Shown here in pieces: positions 31,740-40,672 of a DNA stretch of 64,000 nt (positions within the stretch are counted from its first letter, which is position 1; each line of letters begins with the position of its first letter). The position numbers were made by a program, and so were the translations under genes. The DNA is taken from contig AHHB01000032.1 of NCBI GenBank assembly GCA_000242815.2, positions 62,001-126,000 on the forward strand. The letters run 5' to 3'. The notes beneath the pieces were generated by a model. The model did not search any database and was not told the origin of the DNA. It saw only the letters and a list, made by a program, of their open reading frames with translations. This stretch comes from Janthinobacterium lividum PAMC 25724. GTDB lineage: Bacteria > Pseudomonadota > Gammaproteobacteria > Burkholderiales > Burkholderiaceae_D.

Positions 31740-33712
31740 GCGGCCTGTGCGGTTGGCTGGCGGCGGCTGGCGCTGCAGCGAGCGGCGCTATAGCGAGCGG
31801 GGCGGCGGGCGGCGCATCGGGCGTTGCCGTGGCCGATGCCAGTAGCGCCGCGCTGCAGAACATGGCTGCGCCGCTGTCGCGTTTCGATGGCTCGCCCCTG
31901 GCCATCAGCGTCAGCGATGTGGGCGGCGTGGCCGTCGCCGCCATCGATGGCAGCGGCCATGTGCACCAGCAAGATGGCTTGCAAGTAGCCATCTGGGGCC
32001 GGCCCGTGCTCGACGGTTCGGCCGAGGACGTGGCGAGCCGCTTGGCCTGTCTCTGGCTGAGCCGGGGCGTGGCCGCTTGCACCAGCCTGTCGGGGCCATT
32101 CGCGCTGGCCATCCTCGACGCCGTTTCTGGCCAGCTCTTGCTGGCCGTGGACCGCGCCGGCATGCATCCGCTCAGCTATGCAAGCAATGCGCAGGGCCTG
32201 TTCTTTGCCACCTCGATGGACGCCTTGCTGGCCCATCCGTCGGTGCGTGGCGTGCTCGACCCACAAGCCCTGTATCACTATCTGTATTTCCACATGGTGC
32301 CAGGTCCGGCCACCGCTTACCTAGGCCAGCAGCGCTTGCTGCCGGGCGAATACCTACTGATGCGCGGCGGCAAGCAATGCAAGGGCAGTTACTGGCAGCT
32401 GGTCTTCCAGGAACCAGGCGCGCGCCGCGCGCGTGCCAGCTTTGCCGCCAACAAGCAGGAGTTGCTGCGCTTGCTGCGCCTGGCCGTCGAAAGCAGCCTG
32501 GGCCCCGATAGCAGCAACACGGGAGCGTTTCTGAGCGGCGGCACAGATAGTTCCACGCTGGCCGCCATCATGGGGCAAGTGACGGGTCGGCCCGCGCGCA
32601 CCTATTCCATCGGTTTTGATGTCCCCGGCTATGACGAAATGGCCTATGCGCGCCTGGCCGCCAGCCACGCCGGTAGCATCCACCACGAGCGCTACGTGAC
32701 GCCAAGCGACGTGCTGGCAGCGATTCCCGCCATGGCGGCCATTTTCGACCAGCCTTTCGGCAATGCCTCGGCGATTCCCGCTTACTATTGCGCGCAGATG
32801 GCACGCGAGGACGGCGTCACGCGTTTGCTGGGCGGCGATGGCGGCGACGAATTGTTTGGCGGCAATGAGCGCTATGCGCACCAAGCCTTGCTGTCGCAGT
32901 ACCAGCGCTTGCCCGTCATGCTGCGCCTAGCCATCATCGAACCGCTGCTATTTCGCCAACGCAGGGGCAAGCCGTGGCGGCTGGGCGACAAGGCGCGCAG
33001 CTACATCACGCAAGCGAGCCAGTTGCTGCCGGCCAGGCTCGACGGCTATAACTTGCTGCTGCGCCATGGCCACCGCACGGTACTGGAAGAGAGCTTTATC
33101 GACAGCATAGACCCGGGCCTGGCGCCCGGCTATGTGAATGGCGCCTATTGGCAGCGGCAAGGCCAGGGCTTGAGCCAGATCAATGAATTGCTGGCGCTGG
33201 ACATGCGCTTTACGCTGGCCGACAACGACCTGTTCAAGGTGCGCAAGGCTTGCGAGCTGGCCGGCGTGGAAGCCACATTTCCCTTCCTGCACGATGCGAT
33301 GGTGGCGTTTGCCGCGCGTCTGGCACCGCGCGACAAGCTCGATGGCAGGCAGCTGCGGCCGTTCTTTAAGCGGGCGCTGGCGCAGATATTGCCAGCTGCC
33401 ATCGTGCGCAAGAAAAAGCACGGCTTCGGCTTGCCTTTCGGCCAGTGGCTGCACAGTCATGCGCCGCTACGCGAATTTGCGTTTGACAACCTGACGCAGC
33501 TGCGCGGGCGTGGCATCGTGCGCCCCGTCTTCATCGACGATTTACAAGGGCGCTTGCTGGCCGAACATCCGGCCTATCACGGCACCATGGTATGGCTGCT
33601 GCTGATGCTCGAACAGTGGCTCAGCCAGCATCCGGGCGCGCTCGGTGCGCTTGCCGGCGGTTTTGCCGCAAGCGCCACAGAAACGCGAGCCGTCCTCGAC
33701 CCCACGGCGTAA
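31736..33712 (+). CDS. Asparagine-synthase-like amide ligase, glutaminase site lost
   Basis: A 658-residue member of the asparagine synthase family. The C-terminal synthetase domain is intact: the PPi loop LSGGTDSSTLAAIMG, TYSIGFDVPGYDEM, RLLGGDGGDELFGGNERY and KKHGFGLPFG. The N-terminal glutaminase domain is degenerate: residue 2 is Ser (MSGLCGW) instead of the catalytic Cys, and the RGPD and NGEIYN motifs are missing. An Ala/Gly/Ser-rich insert (about residues 9-42) separates the start from the domain. By analogy with beta-lactam synthetase it may adenylate a carboxylate and join it to an amine other than glutamine-derived ammonia, perhaps the decarboxylase product. ATGA overlap with the decarboxylase gene; its 3' end overlaps the convergent deacetylase gene by 92 bp. 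Confidence 0.88.
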   Translation: MSGLCGWLAAAGAAASGAIASGAAGGASGVAVADASSAALQNMAAPLSRFDGSPLAISVSDVGGVAVAAIDGSGHVHQQDGLQVAIWGRPVLDGSAEDVASRLACLWLSRGVAACTSLSGPFALAILDAVSGQLLLAVDRAGMHPLSYASNAQGLFFATSMDALLAHPSVRGVLDPQALYHYLYFHMVPGPATAYLGQQRLLPGEYLLMRGGKQCKGSYWQLVFQEPGARRARASFAANKQELLRLLRLAVESSLGPDSSNTGAFLSGGTDSSTLAAIMGQVTGRPARTYSIGFDVPGYDEMAYARLAASHAGSIHHERYVTPSDVLAAIPAMAAIFDQPFGNASAIPAYYCAQMAREDGVTRLLGGDGGDELFGGNERYAHQALLSQYQRLPVMLRLAIIEPLLFRQRRGKPWRLGDKARSYITQASQLLPARLDGYNLLLRHGHRTVLEESFIDSIDPGLAPGYVNGAYWQRQGQGLSQINELLALDMRFTLADNDLFKVRKACELAGVEATFPFLHDAMVAFAARLAPRDKLDGRQLRPFFKRALAQILPAAIVRKKKHGFGLPFGQWLHSHAPLREFAFDNLTQLRGRGIVRPVFIDDLQGRLLAEHPAYHGTMVWLLLMLEQWLSQHPGALGALAGGFAASATETRAVLDPTA

Positions 33713-34556
33713 AGCGCGGCAGTTGCAGCAGGTCCAGCCCCGCGCCGGGACGCGCCACGCCCCAGTCCGTAGCCACGGCCGCCTGGAAGCCCAGGCTGTC
33801 AAGCATTGCCACGTGCTTCGCGCCATAATCACGTCCGGCCTTGCCGTTCGGATATGCAAACAGGGTGACGGGCGCCTGGATCAAACGTTCCAGCTGGCGC
33901 TTGCCGTTGGCGATGTCCAGCCGCGCGGCACGCTCGGGCAGGGTAGACAAAATCGGGTGACTCGCCGTGTGCGCGCCCAGGCCCATGCCGGCCGCGTGTA
34001 ACTGGCGCAACTGCGCCGTGCTGAGCATGGCGGGCGGAGCGGAGCCGGTGCCTGCCTGGCGGCGTATCTGCATGGCCAACTGCTGGCGCCGGCCAAACGG
34101 CAGATATTTCAGCTGACCCAGCAAGGTGGCGATGGCCGCTTGCCGCTGCGCCAGGCTGGCGACGGGCAGGCAGTCCAAGCCGATCTCTCGCAAGTCGAGC
34201 ACGGGCCTGGTCACATGGCGCACCGCCTCGATCACCGTGTCATTCCACATCTGTCCACCGTCCAGGTAGCCGGTGGCGATAAAAAAAGTGGCGTGCAAGC
34301 CCAGACGCTGCAGCAGCGGCAGGGCGACTTGCGCATTGTCTGCATAGCCGTCGTCGAAGGTGATGCAGGCAGCGCGCGGCGGCAGGCTGCCATCTTGCAA
34401 GCGCTGCACGGCCACGGCCAGCGGCAGCGGCGTATAGAAACGCTGCAACAGGCGCAGTTGGCGCTCGAACAGGCGCGCATCGACTGCACCGGGAAACAGG
34501 GGATCTGGCCGTGCCAGCACGCGGTGGTAGATCAAAATGGACAGGCTGGACGTCAT
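33621..34556 (-). CDS. Polysaccharide deacetylase (NodB-like)
   Basis: A 311-residue carbohydrate esterase family 4 protein. The first motif ACITFDDGYADN gives the catalytic Asp and metal Asp; LGAHTASHPIL gives the two metal His. The beginning (LSILIYHRVL) and FIATGYLDGGQMWNDTVIEAV are usual for the XrtA- and PIA-type deacetylases. It should remove N- or O-acetyl groups from the polysaccharide; no signal peptide is obvious, so a cytoplasmic side is possible. It overlaps the O-ligase gene by ATGA. Its last 92 bp overlap the end of the convergent asparagine-synthase-like gene, and that overlapping C-terminal tail (RLRQNRRQAHRARPDAG) is basic and dispensable-looking. Confidence 0.9.
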   Translation of the reverse strand: MTSSLSILIYHRVLARPDPLFPGAVDARLFERQLRLLQRFYTPLPLAVAVQRLQDGSLPPRAACITFDDGYADNAQVALPLLQRLGLHATFFIATGYLDGGQMWNDTVIEAVRHVTRPVLDLREIGLDCLPVASLAQRQAAIATLLGQLKYLPFGRRQQLAMQIRRQAGTGSAPPAMLSTAQLRQLHAAGMGLGAHTASHPILSTLPERAARLDIANGKRQLERLIQAPVTLFAYPNGKAGRDYGAKHVAMLDSLGFQAAVATDWGVARPGAGLDLLQLPRFTPWGRGRLAFLWRLRQNRRQAHRARPDAG

Positions 34557-35845
34557 GGCTGCTCCGCGATGGAGGCCCGGGCCTTGCCCTGGCTTGTGCC
34601 GGGCGTAGTCGCTGTCGCTGGCTGCTCGACGATGATGCGCGTGGCGATCAGGGCTGCCATCAGGTAGTATGGCATGTCGAAATACAGCAGGCTGAGAAAG
34701 GCGCCGCCCACGCCAAAGCCGATCAGGCTGGCCTGGCTCATGGTGGCCAGGCCGTGCGCCCAGCGCAGTGCCGGCTGGCCCCGTGTGCGCCCGATAATGG
34801 CGGCGGCAGTACGCCAGGTGGCAATGCCCAGCGCCAGGTAAATCAACAAGCCGACGAAGCCGTGTTCGCCCAGCGCCTGGAAGTAGATGCTGTGCGCCGC
34901 GTGCACATCCATGGGGTTCGGCGCGTAGCGGGCGAAGATGGCGGCGTCGGAGACATCGAAGCCGCCGCCGAGAAAGCGGTCGCGCGCCAGGTTCCAGGCC
35001 ATGCGCCAGGCATTCAGGCGGCCCATGGCGGACACGTCATCCTGATACGTGTTGATGGTGTCCATGCGTTCGGCCCAGCGCTCGGGCATGAAGGCCAGCA
35101 GCAGCGGCGCGACCGCACCGAGCAGCGCGCCCAGCACCAACTTGCGCTCGCTCTTGACCCACATGAACAGGCTCATGGCGGCAATGGCCAGCAGGGCGCC
35201 GCGTGAATACGAGCCCAGCGCAGCCAGTGCCGACAGCAGCATGGCCGCCGACAGGCCGTGGCGCAGCCAGCGTTTATCAGTGTTTTGCTGCAGGTAATAC
35301 ATGAGGGGGATGGTGATGACCAGGGCCAGGGCCAGCGCGTTGTTATCGCCAATAAACGTCTCTTCCGGGCCCCAGACGCGTTCCGTACCGCCGCTGCGGA
35401 TAGTGAAGAGGCCGCCTTTCACCCCGTAAAAGCCGAGCGAAGCCACCAGCACCCATACGAGACGCACGATGTCGCGCCGCGTGCGTATCACCATCATGAT
35501 CACAAAGCTCATCAGCATGATCTTCATCACCTTGTTCCACTGCACCCACGACGCTTGCGGCAGCAGGGCGAACAGCGCCGTGACATTCATCCACGCGACG
35601 AACAGCAGCAGCAGCACGCTGACGGGCGTGAGCGGCAGGCTTTTCGGCTCGCGCGTTATCAGCAGGCTGAGCATGGTGGCGATGGCGATGATGAAGGCAA
35701 ACGGCAAGTGGTTGGCAAAGCCCCACGCTTGCGTGTGCGGATTCATCACACTGACCCATACCCACATCAGGCCGCCGATGGCCGGTGACTTCAGGATGAA
35801 GGGCAGCGACCCGAGGATGATGATGGTGATCACGATGTCGCGCAT
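34553..35845 (-). CDS. O-glycosylation ligase/polymerase, XrtA system-associated
   Basis: A membrane protein of about 430 residues with ten or more hydrophobic segments, of the Wzy/WaaL O-antigen ligase superfamily in the version tied to exosortase A. The large soluble loop carries the family residues (HAAHSIYFQALGEHGFVGLLIYLAL). Upstream of it lie VWGPEETFIGDNNALALALVITIPLM and ALGSYSRGALLAI. It should polymerise the polysaccharide or attach it to a carrier at the periplasmic face. The start at ATG 35845 (MRDIVITI) follows family practice and has AGGAG 11 bp upstream; ATG 35875 and a still longer frame exist. It is followed by the deacetylase in one operon. Confidence 0.88.
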   Translation of the reverse strand: MRDIVITIIILGSLPFILKSPAIGGLMWVWVSVMNPHTQAWGFANHLPFAFIIAIATMLSLLITREPKSLPLTPVSVLLLLFVAWMNVTALFALLPQASWVQWNKVMKIMLMSFVIMMVIRTRRDIVRLVWVLVASLGFYGVKGGLFTIRSGGTERVWGPEETFIGDNNALALALVITIPLMYYLQQNTDKRWLRHGLSAAMLLSALAALGSYSRGALLAIAAMSLFMWVKSERKLVLGALLGAVAPLLLAFMPERWAERMDTINTYQDDVSAMGRLNAWRMAWNLARDRFLGGGFDVSDAAIFARYAPNPMDVHAAHSIYFQALGEHGFVGLLIYLALGIATWRTAAAIIGRTRGQPALRWAHGLATMSQASLIGFGVGGAFLSLLYFDMPYYLMAALIATRIIVEQPATATTPGTSQGKARASIAEQP

Positions 35846-35988
35846 GAACGGGGATGCTCCTGGTTTTGCCTGCATGGTACTGATGTCGCTCAACTTGCTG
35901 TCGGGCAGGCTCGGTACACTCGATTGACGCGATTGACTCGGTGAATACTTTTCAGTACCCAGTTTTGTCATGCTAAGACCAAGGAGGC

Positions 35989-38079
35989 ATGTCCTTGTTG
36001 ACCGTTCTCATGGCGACCTACAATGGCGCCGGCACGTTGCCCCAGGTATTGCGCGCCTACATGCGGCTACGCCCGCCTGCAGGCGGCTGGCGCCTGCTCA
36101 TCGCCGACAATGGCAGCACGGACGGCACGGCGCAGGTGATCGCCGCTTTTCGCGGGTGCTTGCCCTTGAGTTCAATCTATGTGGCGCGGCGCGGCCGCAG
36201 TCCCGCCCTGAACGGCGCCGTCGAGCATGCCTTGCGACAGGGCGGCGATGGCAGCGAGCTGTTCGTCTTTGGCGACGACGACGCCATGCCGGCACCCGAC
36301 TGGCTGTGCCGCTTGCAGCGCTGCGCGCGCGATCACCCGGGCTACGCCCTGTTTGGCGGCGCCATCGTGCCGGCCTGGCGGGAACCTCCGGCGCAATGGC
36401 TGCTGCGCCTGACGCCCGTCGGCGTGACATGGGGCATCACCAGCCCCGACCTGCGCGACGCCCCCATCTATCCGGGCCTGGTGTGGGGCGCCAACATGGC
36501 GATTCGCCGCCGCATCTTCGAGTCGGGCGCCCGCTATGACGAGAGTATCGGTCCGCAAGGGAGCAATTACGCGATGGGCAGCGAAACCCGCCTCAACCTG
36601 GAACTGCATGCGGCCGGCAACCCTTCCTGGTTCTGTCCCCAGGCCCGCGTGGCGCACATCATTCGCGTCGCGCAAGTGCAGCGCGCGTCGATACTGCGCC
36701 GTGCCATGCTGTTTGGCCGTGGTCAGTGCCGGCTGGCCACGCTTGGGCCCAGCTTGGAGCTGCTGGGCGTGCCGCGCTGGATGCTGGGCCGATACGTGCG
36801 CGATACGCTCGGCGCCGTGCGCGCTTGGCTGCGGCGCGACCACGCCGCGCTGTTCTTGCACCAGTGGGAACGGGCCTGGTTGCGGGGGTTTTTTCATGAA
36901 GCATGGCGGGGACGGCGCAAACGCCTGCCGCGCATCGTTATCAGTAGTTATTCGGGCGAGCTGGGCGGCATGGAGCTGCGCCTGGCGCAAGAGGCAAAAG
37001 TACTTGCTTCGAGCGGCTATGACAGCGTGCTGGCCCTGCGGCGCTTTCCCGGTTTTCAAGCCTGGGCGCAACACTTGCGCGCCAGCCAGATGCAAGTGCG
37101 CGTGTATGAACCGCCGCTATTTCTTGAACACTGGGCGTGGCGCCGTTGGAATTTATTGCGCGCGCGGCTGACGGGGGCTTGGCGGCTGCGGCAGTTGCGG
37201 CCTGATTTGGTCCATGTGGCCTTTTGCTGGACCAGTTATGGCGCTTCCATCGTGTGGCTGGCGCGGCAGTGCCGCCTGCCTGCCGTCATCAGCGTGCACA
37301 ATGCGTTTCCTTTGGAACCGTTCAGTACTTGGCAGCGGCCACTGCTGCAGGAAGCGTTTCGTAGCGTGAAGGGCGTGTATGCCGTGTCTTCCTCCGCCAT
37401 GCGCCATTTTCTTGATTTGTACCGTGACATGCTGGCGCCGCAGACGCGGCTGGCCGTGATACCGAACGGCGTCGATACGGACACTTTTATTGTCTCGCCG
37501 GAACGCAAAGTGCTGGCGCGGCGCCAACTCGGGTTGCCGCCCGACGTGCTGGTCCTCGGTTGCGTGGCGCGACTGTCGGCGCAAAAGCGTCCGCAAGCGC
37601 TGCTGGCCCTGTTCGCCAGCCTGGCCGTGCAATTCCCTCAGTTATATTTAGTGCTGGTAGGCACGGGGCCGCTGGAAGCCATGCTGCGCCTGCAAGTGCA
37701 ACAGGCGCGATTGCAGGAGCGCGTGGTGTTTGCCGGCTTCCAGCAGCGCGTCGAGTTGTTGATGCCTGCCTTCGACTTGCATGTGCTGCTGAGTAAAAAC
37801 GAAGGCTTCGGCATTGCCACCATCGAGGCCATGGCCTGCGGCGTGCCGGCTGTGGGCACGGATGTGCCGGGCACCCACGATATCTTGCACGATAGCGCAG
37901 GGGGACTGCTGCTGCCGCTCGACGACGAACACGCTGCTTGCGCGCTCGTGGCCAAGCTGCTGATGGACGCGCCCCGGCGCGCGCGCATGGGACGGCTGGC
38001 GCGCGAAGAAACCGTGCAGCGCTATTCGATGTCACGCCTGGAACGCCAGTTGCGGCAGTTCTATGCGGGCCTGGTGTAG
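35989..38079 (+). CDS. Two-domain glycosyltransferase, GT2 plus GT4
   Basis: A 696-residue fusion. Residues 1-310 are a GT2 (GT-A) enzyme: TVLMATYNGAGTL, IADNGSTDGT, FGDDDAMPAPDWL (DxD) and WGANMAIRR. Residues 320-696 are a GT4 (GT-B) enzyme: YSGELGGMELRLAQEAKVL, AVSSSAMRHFL, VIPNGVDTDTF, GCVARLSAQKRP and LSKNEGFGIATIEAMACGVPAVGT. One chain may add two consecutive sugars. The start is uncertain: AAGGAGG lies only 1 bp before ATG 35989, while TTG 35995 lies at the ideal 7-bp distance and ATG 36010 would cut the first strand. Divergent from the O-ligase operon and first of a five-gene set. Confidence 0.9.
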   Translation: MSLLTVLMATYNGAGTLPQVLRAYMRLRPPAGGWRLLIADNGSTDGTAQVIAAFRGCLPLSSIYVARRGRSPALNGAVEHALRQGGDGSELFVFGDDDAMPAPDWLCRLQRCARDHPGYALFGGAIVPAWREPPAQWLLRLTPVGVTWGITSPDLRDAPIYPGLVWGANMAIRRRIFESGARYDESIGPQGSNYAMGSETRLNLELHAAGNPSWFCPQARVAHIIRVAQVQRASILRRAMLFGRGQCRLATLGPSLELLGVPRWMLGRYVRDTLGAVRAWLRRDHAALFLHQWERAWLRGFFHEAWRGRRKRLPRIVISSYSGELGGMELRLAQEAKVLASSGYDSVLALRRFPGFQAWAQHLRASQMQVRVYEPPLFLEHWAWRRWNLLRARLTGAWRLRQLRPDLVHVAFCWTSYGASIVWLARQCRLPAVISVHNAFPLEPFSTWQRPLLQEAFRSVKGVYAVSSSAMRHFLDLYRDMLAPQTRLAVIPNGVDTDTFIVSPERKVLARRQLGLPPDVLVLGCVARLSAQKRPQALLALFASLAVQFPQLYLVLVGTGPLEAMLRLQVQQARLQERVVFAGFQQRVELLMPAFDLHVLLSKNEGFGIATIEAMACGVPAVGTDVPGTHDILHDSAGGLLLPLDDEHAACALVAKLLMDAPRRARMGRLAREETVQRYSMSRLERQLRQFYAGLV

Positions 38080-38094
38080 GCGCGGGCGGCCCGC

Positions 38095-39564
38095 ATGAGC
38101 ACCACCCGCGCGTCGTTTTCCTTTTCGTTCGCCGAAAGATACACGGCAATGCTGCTGGGCATTATCGCCAGCATGGTGCTGGCGCGCCTGCTGACGCCGG
38201 CCGAAGTGGGCGTGTATGCGCTCGCTGCCGTGCTGGTGGCGCTGGCGCAAGTGGTGCGCGATTTTGGCGTGGGACAATACCTGATCCAGGAAAAGCAGCT
38301 CGATGCCGTGAAACTGCGGGCCGCGCTGGCGACCAGCTTGCTCGTTGCCTGGCTGCTGGCGAGCCTGGTACTGCTGCTCAGCGCGTCGCTGGCGCGGTGG
38401 TATGGCGAACCACGGCTGACCCTGGTGCTGCGCCTGCTGGCCATCAATTTTTTACTGATTCCGTTTAGCGCCTTAACCTTACCCATGTTGCGTCGGCAAC
38501 TGCGCTTTCGCGCCATCTACGCCATTAATGCCGCCAATAGTGTGGCCAACGTGCTGGTGGCCGTGCTGCTGGCGCTGCAGGGCTACAGTTATATGAGCAT
38601 GGTGTGGGCGGCGCTGGCCGGTTCTTGCGCCTCGCTGGCAGTGAGCTTGCTGGTGCGCCCGCGTGAACTGCCGTGGCTGCCGGGATGGCGCGGCATGGGC
38701 GCCATCGCCCGTTTTGGCGCCTATGCGACCGGTGGCAGCCTGGTCGACGAGGCGGGCGTGGCGGCGCCTGACCTCATCATTGGCAAGCTGCTCGGCATTG
38801 AAAGCCTGGCCTTGTTCGGCAAGGCGCAAAGCGTACTGAATATTTTTAATCAGGCCATCACCAGTGCCATTTCTCCCGTGGTATTTCCCCTGTTCGCGGC
38901 GCGCGCGCGCGGAGAGGGAGGGCAGGGTGGGGCGCAACTCGTGTATCTGCGCACGATCAGCTACATGACAGCGCTGGCTTGGCCCTTCTTTCTCTTTCTC
39001 GCCTGCATGGCTTTACCTCTGATCAAGGTCTTGTATGGCACGCAATGGCTAGGATGTGTGCCCTTGATACGCATCATATGCCTGTCGTCGGCCGTGTATA
39101 GCATGTTTAGCATGGCCCGCTACCTGTTCGTGGCGACGGGCCAGTTGCAGGCGCAGGTGCGCCTCGATGCCTGCGCTGGCGTCATCAAAGTGGCATTGCT
39201 GCTGGCGGCGGCACCGTTCGGTCTGGTAACCGTGGCCTGGGCCGTGGTGCTCAGCAATGTGCTGCGCAGCTGGCTCAATTATCGCTGCCTGCGGCGCTTG
39301 AGCGCACTCGACTGGCGCATCCTGGCGCGGACATTGCACAAGAGTTTGCTGCTCTGCGGTCTCAGCGGCATGGCGCCTGTCGCTGCGCTGTTGTGGCTAC
39401 CCATGGATGCGCCGGCGCTGCTGGCGCTGACGGGCACGGCGCTGCTCACCTTGCTGTGCTGGCTGGGCGCAATTTTTCTGTTGAAACATGAGCTCGCCGG
39501 CGAATTACTGTTGTTGCAACGCAAGCTGGCCGACCGCTGGCTGGCCGTCAAATCATCGCACTGA
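38095..39564 (+). CDS. Polysaccharide flippase (Wzx/MATE-like)
   Basis: A 489-residue integral membrane protein with 12-14 predicted spans of the oligosaccharide flippase (RfbX/Wzx, MOP exporter) family. It opens with SFAERYTAMLLGIIASMVLARLLTPAEVGVYALAA and has FGVGQYLIQEK, typical of this group, and later GKLLGIESLALFGKAQSVLNIFNQAITSAISPVVFPLFA. It should move the undecaprenyl-linked repeat unit across the inner membrane to the ligase/polymerase. It lies 15 bp after the GT2-GT4 gene. Confidence 0.92.
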   Translation: MSTTRASFSFSFAERYTAMLLGIIASMVLARLLTPAEVGVYALAAVLVALAQVVRDFGVGQYLIQEKQLDAVKLRAALATSLLVAWLLASLVLLLSASLARWYGEPRLTLVLRLLAINFLLIPFSALTLPMLRRQLRFRAIYAINAANSVANVLVAVLLALQGYSYMSMVWAALAGSCASLAVSLLVRPRELPWLPGWRGMGAIARFGAYATGGSLVDEAGVAAPDLIIGKLLGIESLALFGKAQSVLNIFNQAITSAISPVVFPLFAARARGEGGQGGAQLVYLRTISYMTALAWPFFLFLACMALPLIKVLYGTQWLGCVPLIRIICLSSAVYSMFSMARYLFVATGQLQAQVRLDACAGVIKVALLLAAAPFGLVTVAWAVVLSNVLRSWLNYRCLRRLSALDWRILARTLHKSLLLCGLSGMAPVAALLWLPMDAPALLALTGTALLTLLCWLGAIFLLKHELAGELLLLQRKLADRWLAVKSSH

Positions 39565-39598
39565 GCTATCAGCGGCGCGGGCGCACGAAAGGATGACC

Positions 39599-40672
39599 AT
39601 GCGTGTCGGTATCTTGTCCTACCCGATGCTGTTCCAGCGCGACGGCGGCTTGCAGATCCAGGTGCGCGAAACCATAGCCGCCCTGAACCGGCTGCCAGCC
39701 AAGGCGGCGCCCCCCATGGAAGTGCAACTGGTCGATGCCAACCATGAGCGGCTGGCCGATTTTGACGTGCTGCATGTTTTTTCGGCCAGCAATGGCACTT
39801 ACCGCATCATGGAAGCGGCCAGCGAGCAAGGTGTCCCTGTGGTACTGTCGCCCTTGCTATCACCTCAATGGGGCCGCGCCTGCGCCTGGCGCGCGCGGCT
39901 TGCCGACCGGCTGGCAGGGCGTTTGACGCAGTGGATGGTGCAAACCAGTTATGCGCAAACGCGGCGCGCCTTGCAGTTGGCCGACATGGTCATTGCGCTG
40001 GGCGAGGCCGAGCGCGACGCCATCGTGCAAGGTTTCGCCATGCGCGCCGAGGCCATCCGCGTCTTGCCGAACGGGATTAACGCGCACTTTTTTACAGCCA
40101 ATGGCGATCTGTTCTTGCGTGAAACGGGCATCGCCGAGCCCTTCGTGCTGATGGTGGGCAGCATTTCGCCGTATAAAAACCAGCTGGGACTGGCGCTGGC
40201 GCTGGCAGGGACGGGCTTGCGCCTGGTGCTGATCGGCGCTGCCCCGCGCGAACAACACGCGTATTTCCAGCAGTTGCTGGACTTGCCACACGTCAGCTGG
40301 CTCGGCACGCTGGAGCACGCCGCCCCGCTGCTGGCGAGCGCCTACCATGCGGCCGGCGTAGTGGCTTTGCCCAGTCAGGGCGAAGTGTTGCCCTTGAGCG
40401 TGCTCGAAGCGCTGGCGGCCGGTACGCCCGTCGTCATGACGGCGCAAAGCGCGCTCGATTTGCCCGATTCCGCGTTCGCGCTGCGCAAGCTGCGCTGGGA
40501 CGATGGCCACGCGCAGCGCCGGGCCATCCTCGAACTGCTGGCGCACCCGCCCGAGCGCACGCGCGTGCAAGCGCTGGTGCAAGGTTTTACGTGGGAACGG
40601 GTGGCGGCGCAGATTGCCGAATGTTACTACCAGGTCCAGTTCTTGCCTCCCAGGAGGCAATATGCTGTTTAA
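39599..40672 (+). CDS. Glycosyltransferase, GT4 type
   Basis: A 357-residue GT-B enzyme. N-terminal strand MRVGILSYPMLFQRDGGLQIQVRETI, mid-region VIALGEAERDAIVQGF and VLPNGINAHFF, and the donor domain with LMVGSISPYKNQLGLALAL and GVVALPSQGEVLPLSVLEALAAGTPVV (E-x7-E). ATG 39599 is preferred because GAAAGGA lies 5 bp ahead of it; ATG 39593 would have no spacing. Its last 11 bp overlap the MBOAT gene. Confidence 0.9.
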   Translation: MRVGILSYPMLFQRDGGLQIQVRETIAALNRLPAKAAPPMEVQLVDANHERLADFDVLHVFSASNGTYRIMEAASEQGVPVVLSPLLSPQWGRACAWRARLADRLAGRLTQWMVQTSYAQTRRALQLADMVIALGEAERDAIVQGFAMRAEAIRVLPNGINAHFFTANGDLFLRETGIAEPFVLMVGSISPYKNQLGLALALAGTGLRLVLIGAAPREQHAYFQQLLDLPHVSWLGTLEHAAPLLASAYHAAGVVALPSQGEVLPLSVLEALAAGTPVVMTAQSALDLPDSAFALRKLRWDDGHAQRRAILELLAHPPERTRVQALVQGFTWERVAAQIAECYYQVQFLPPRRQYAV

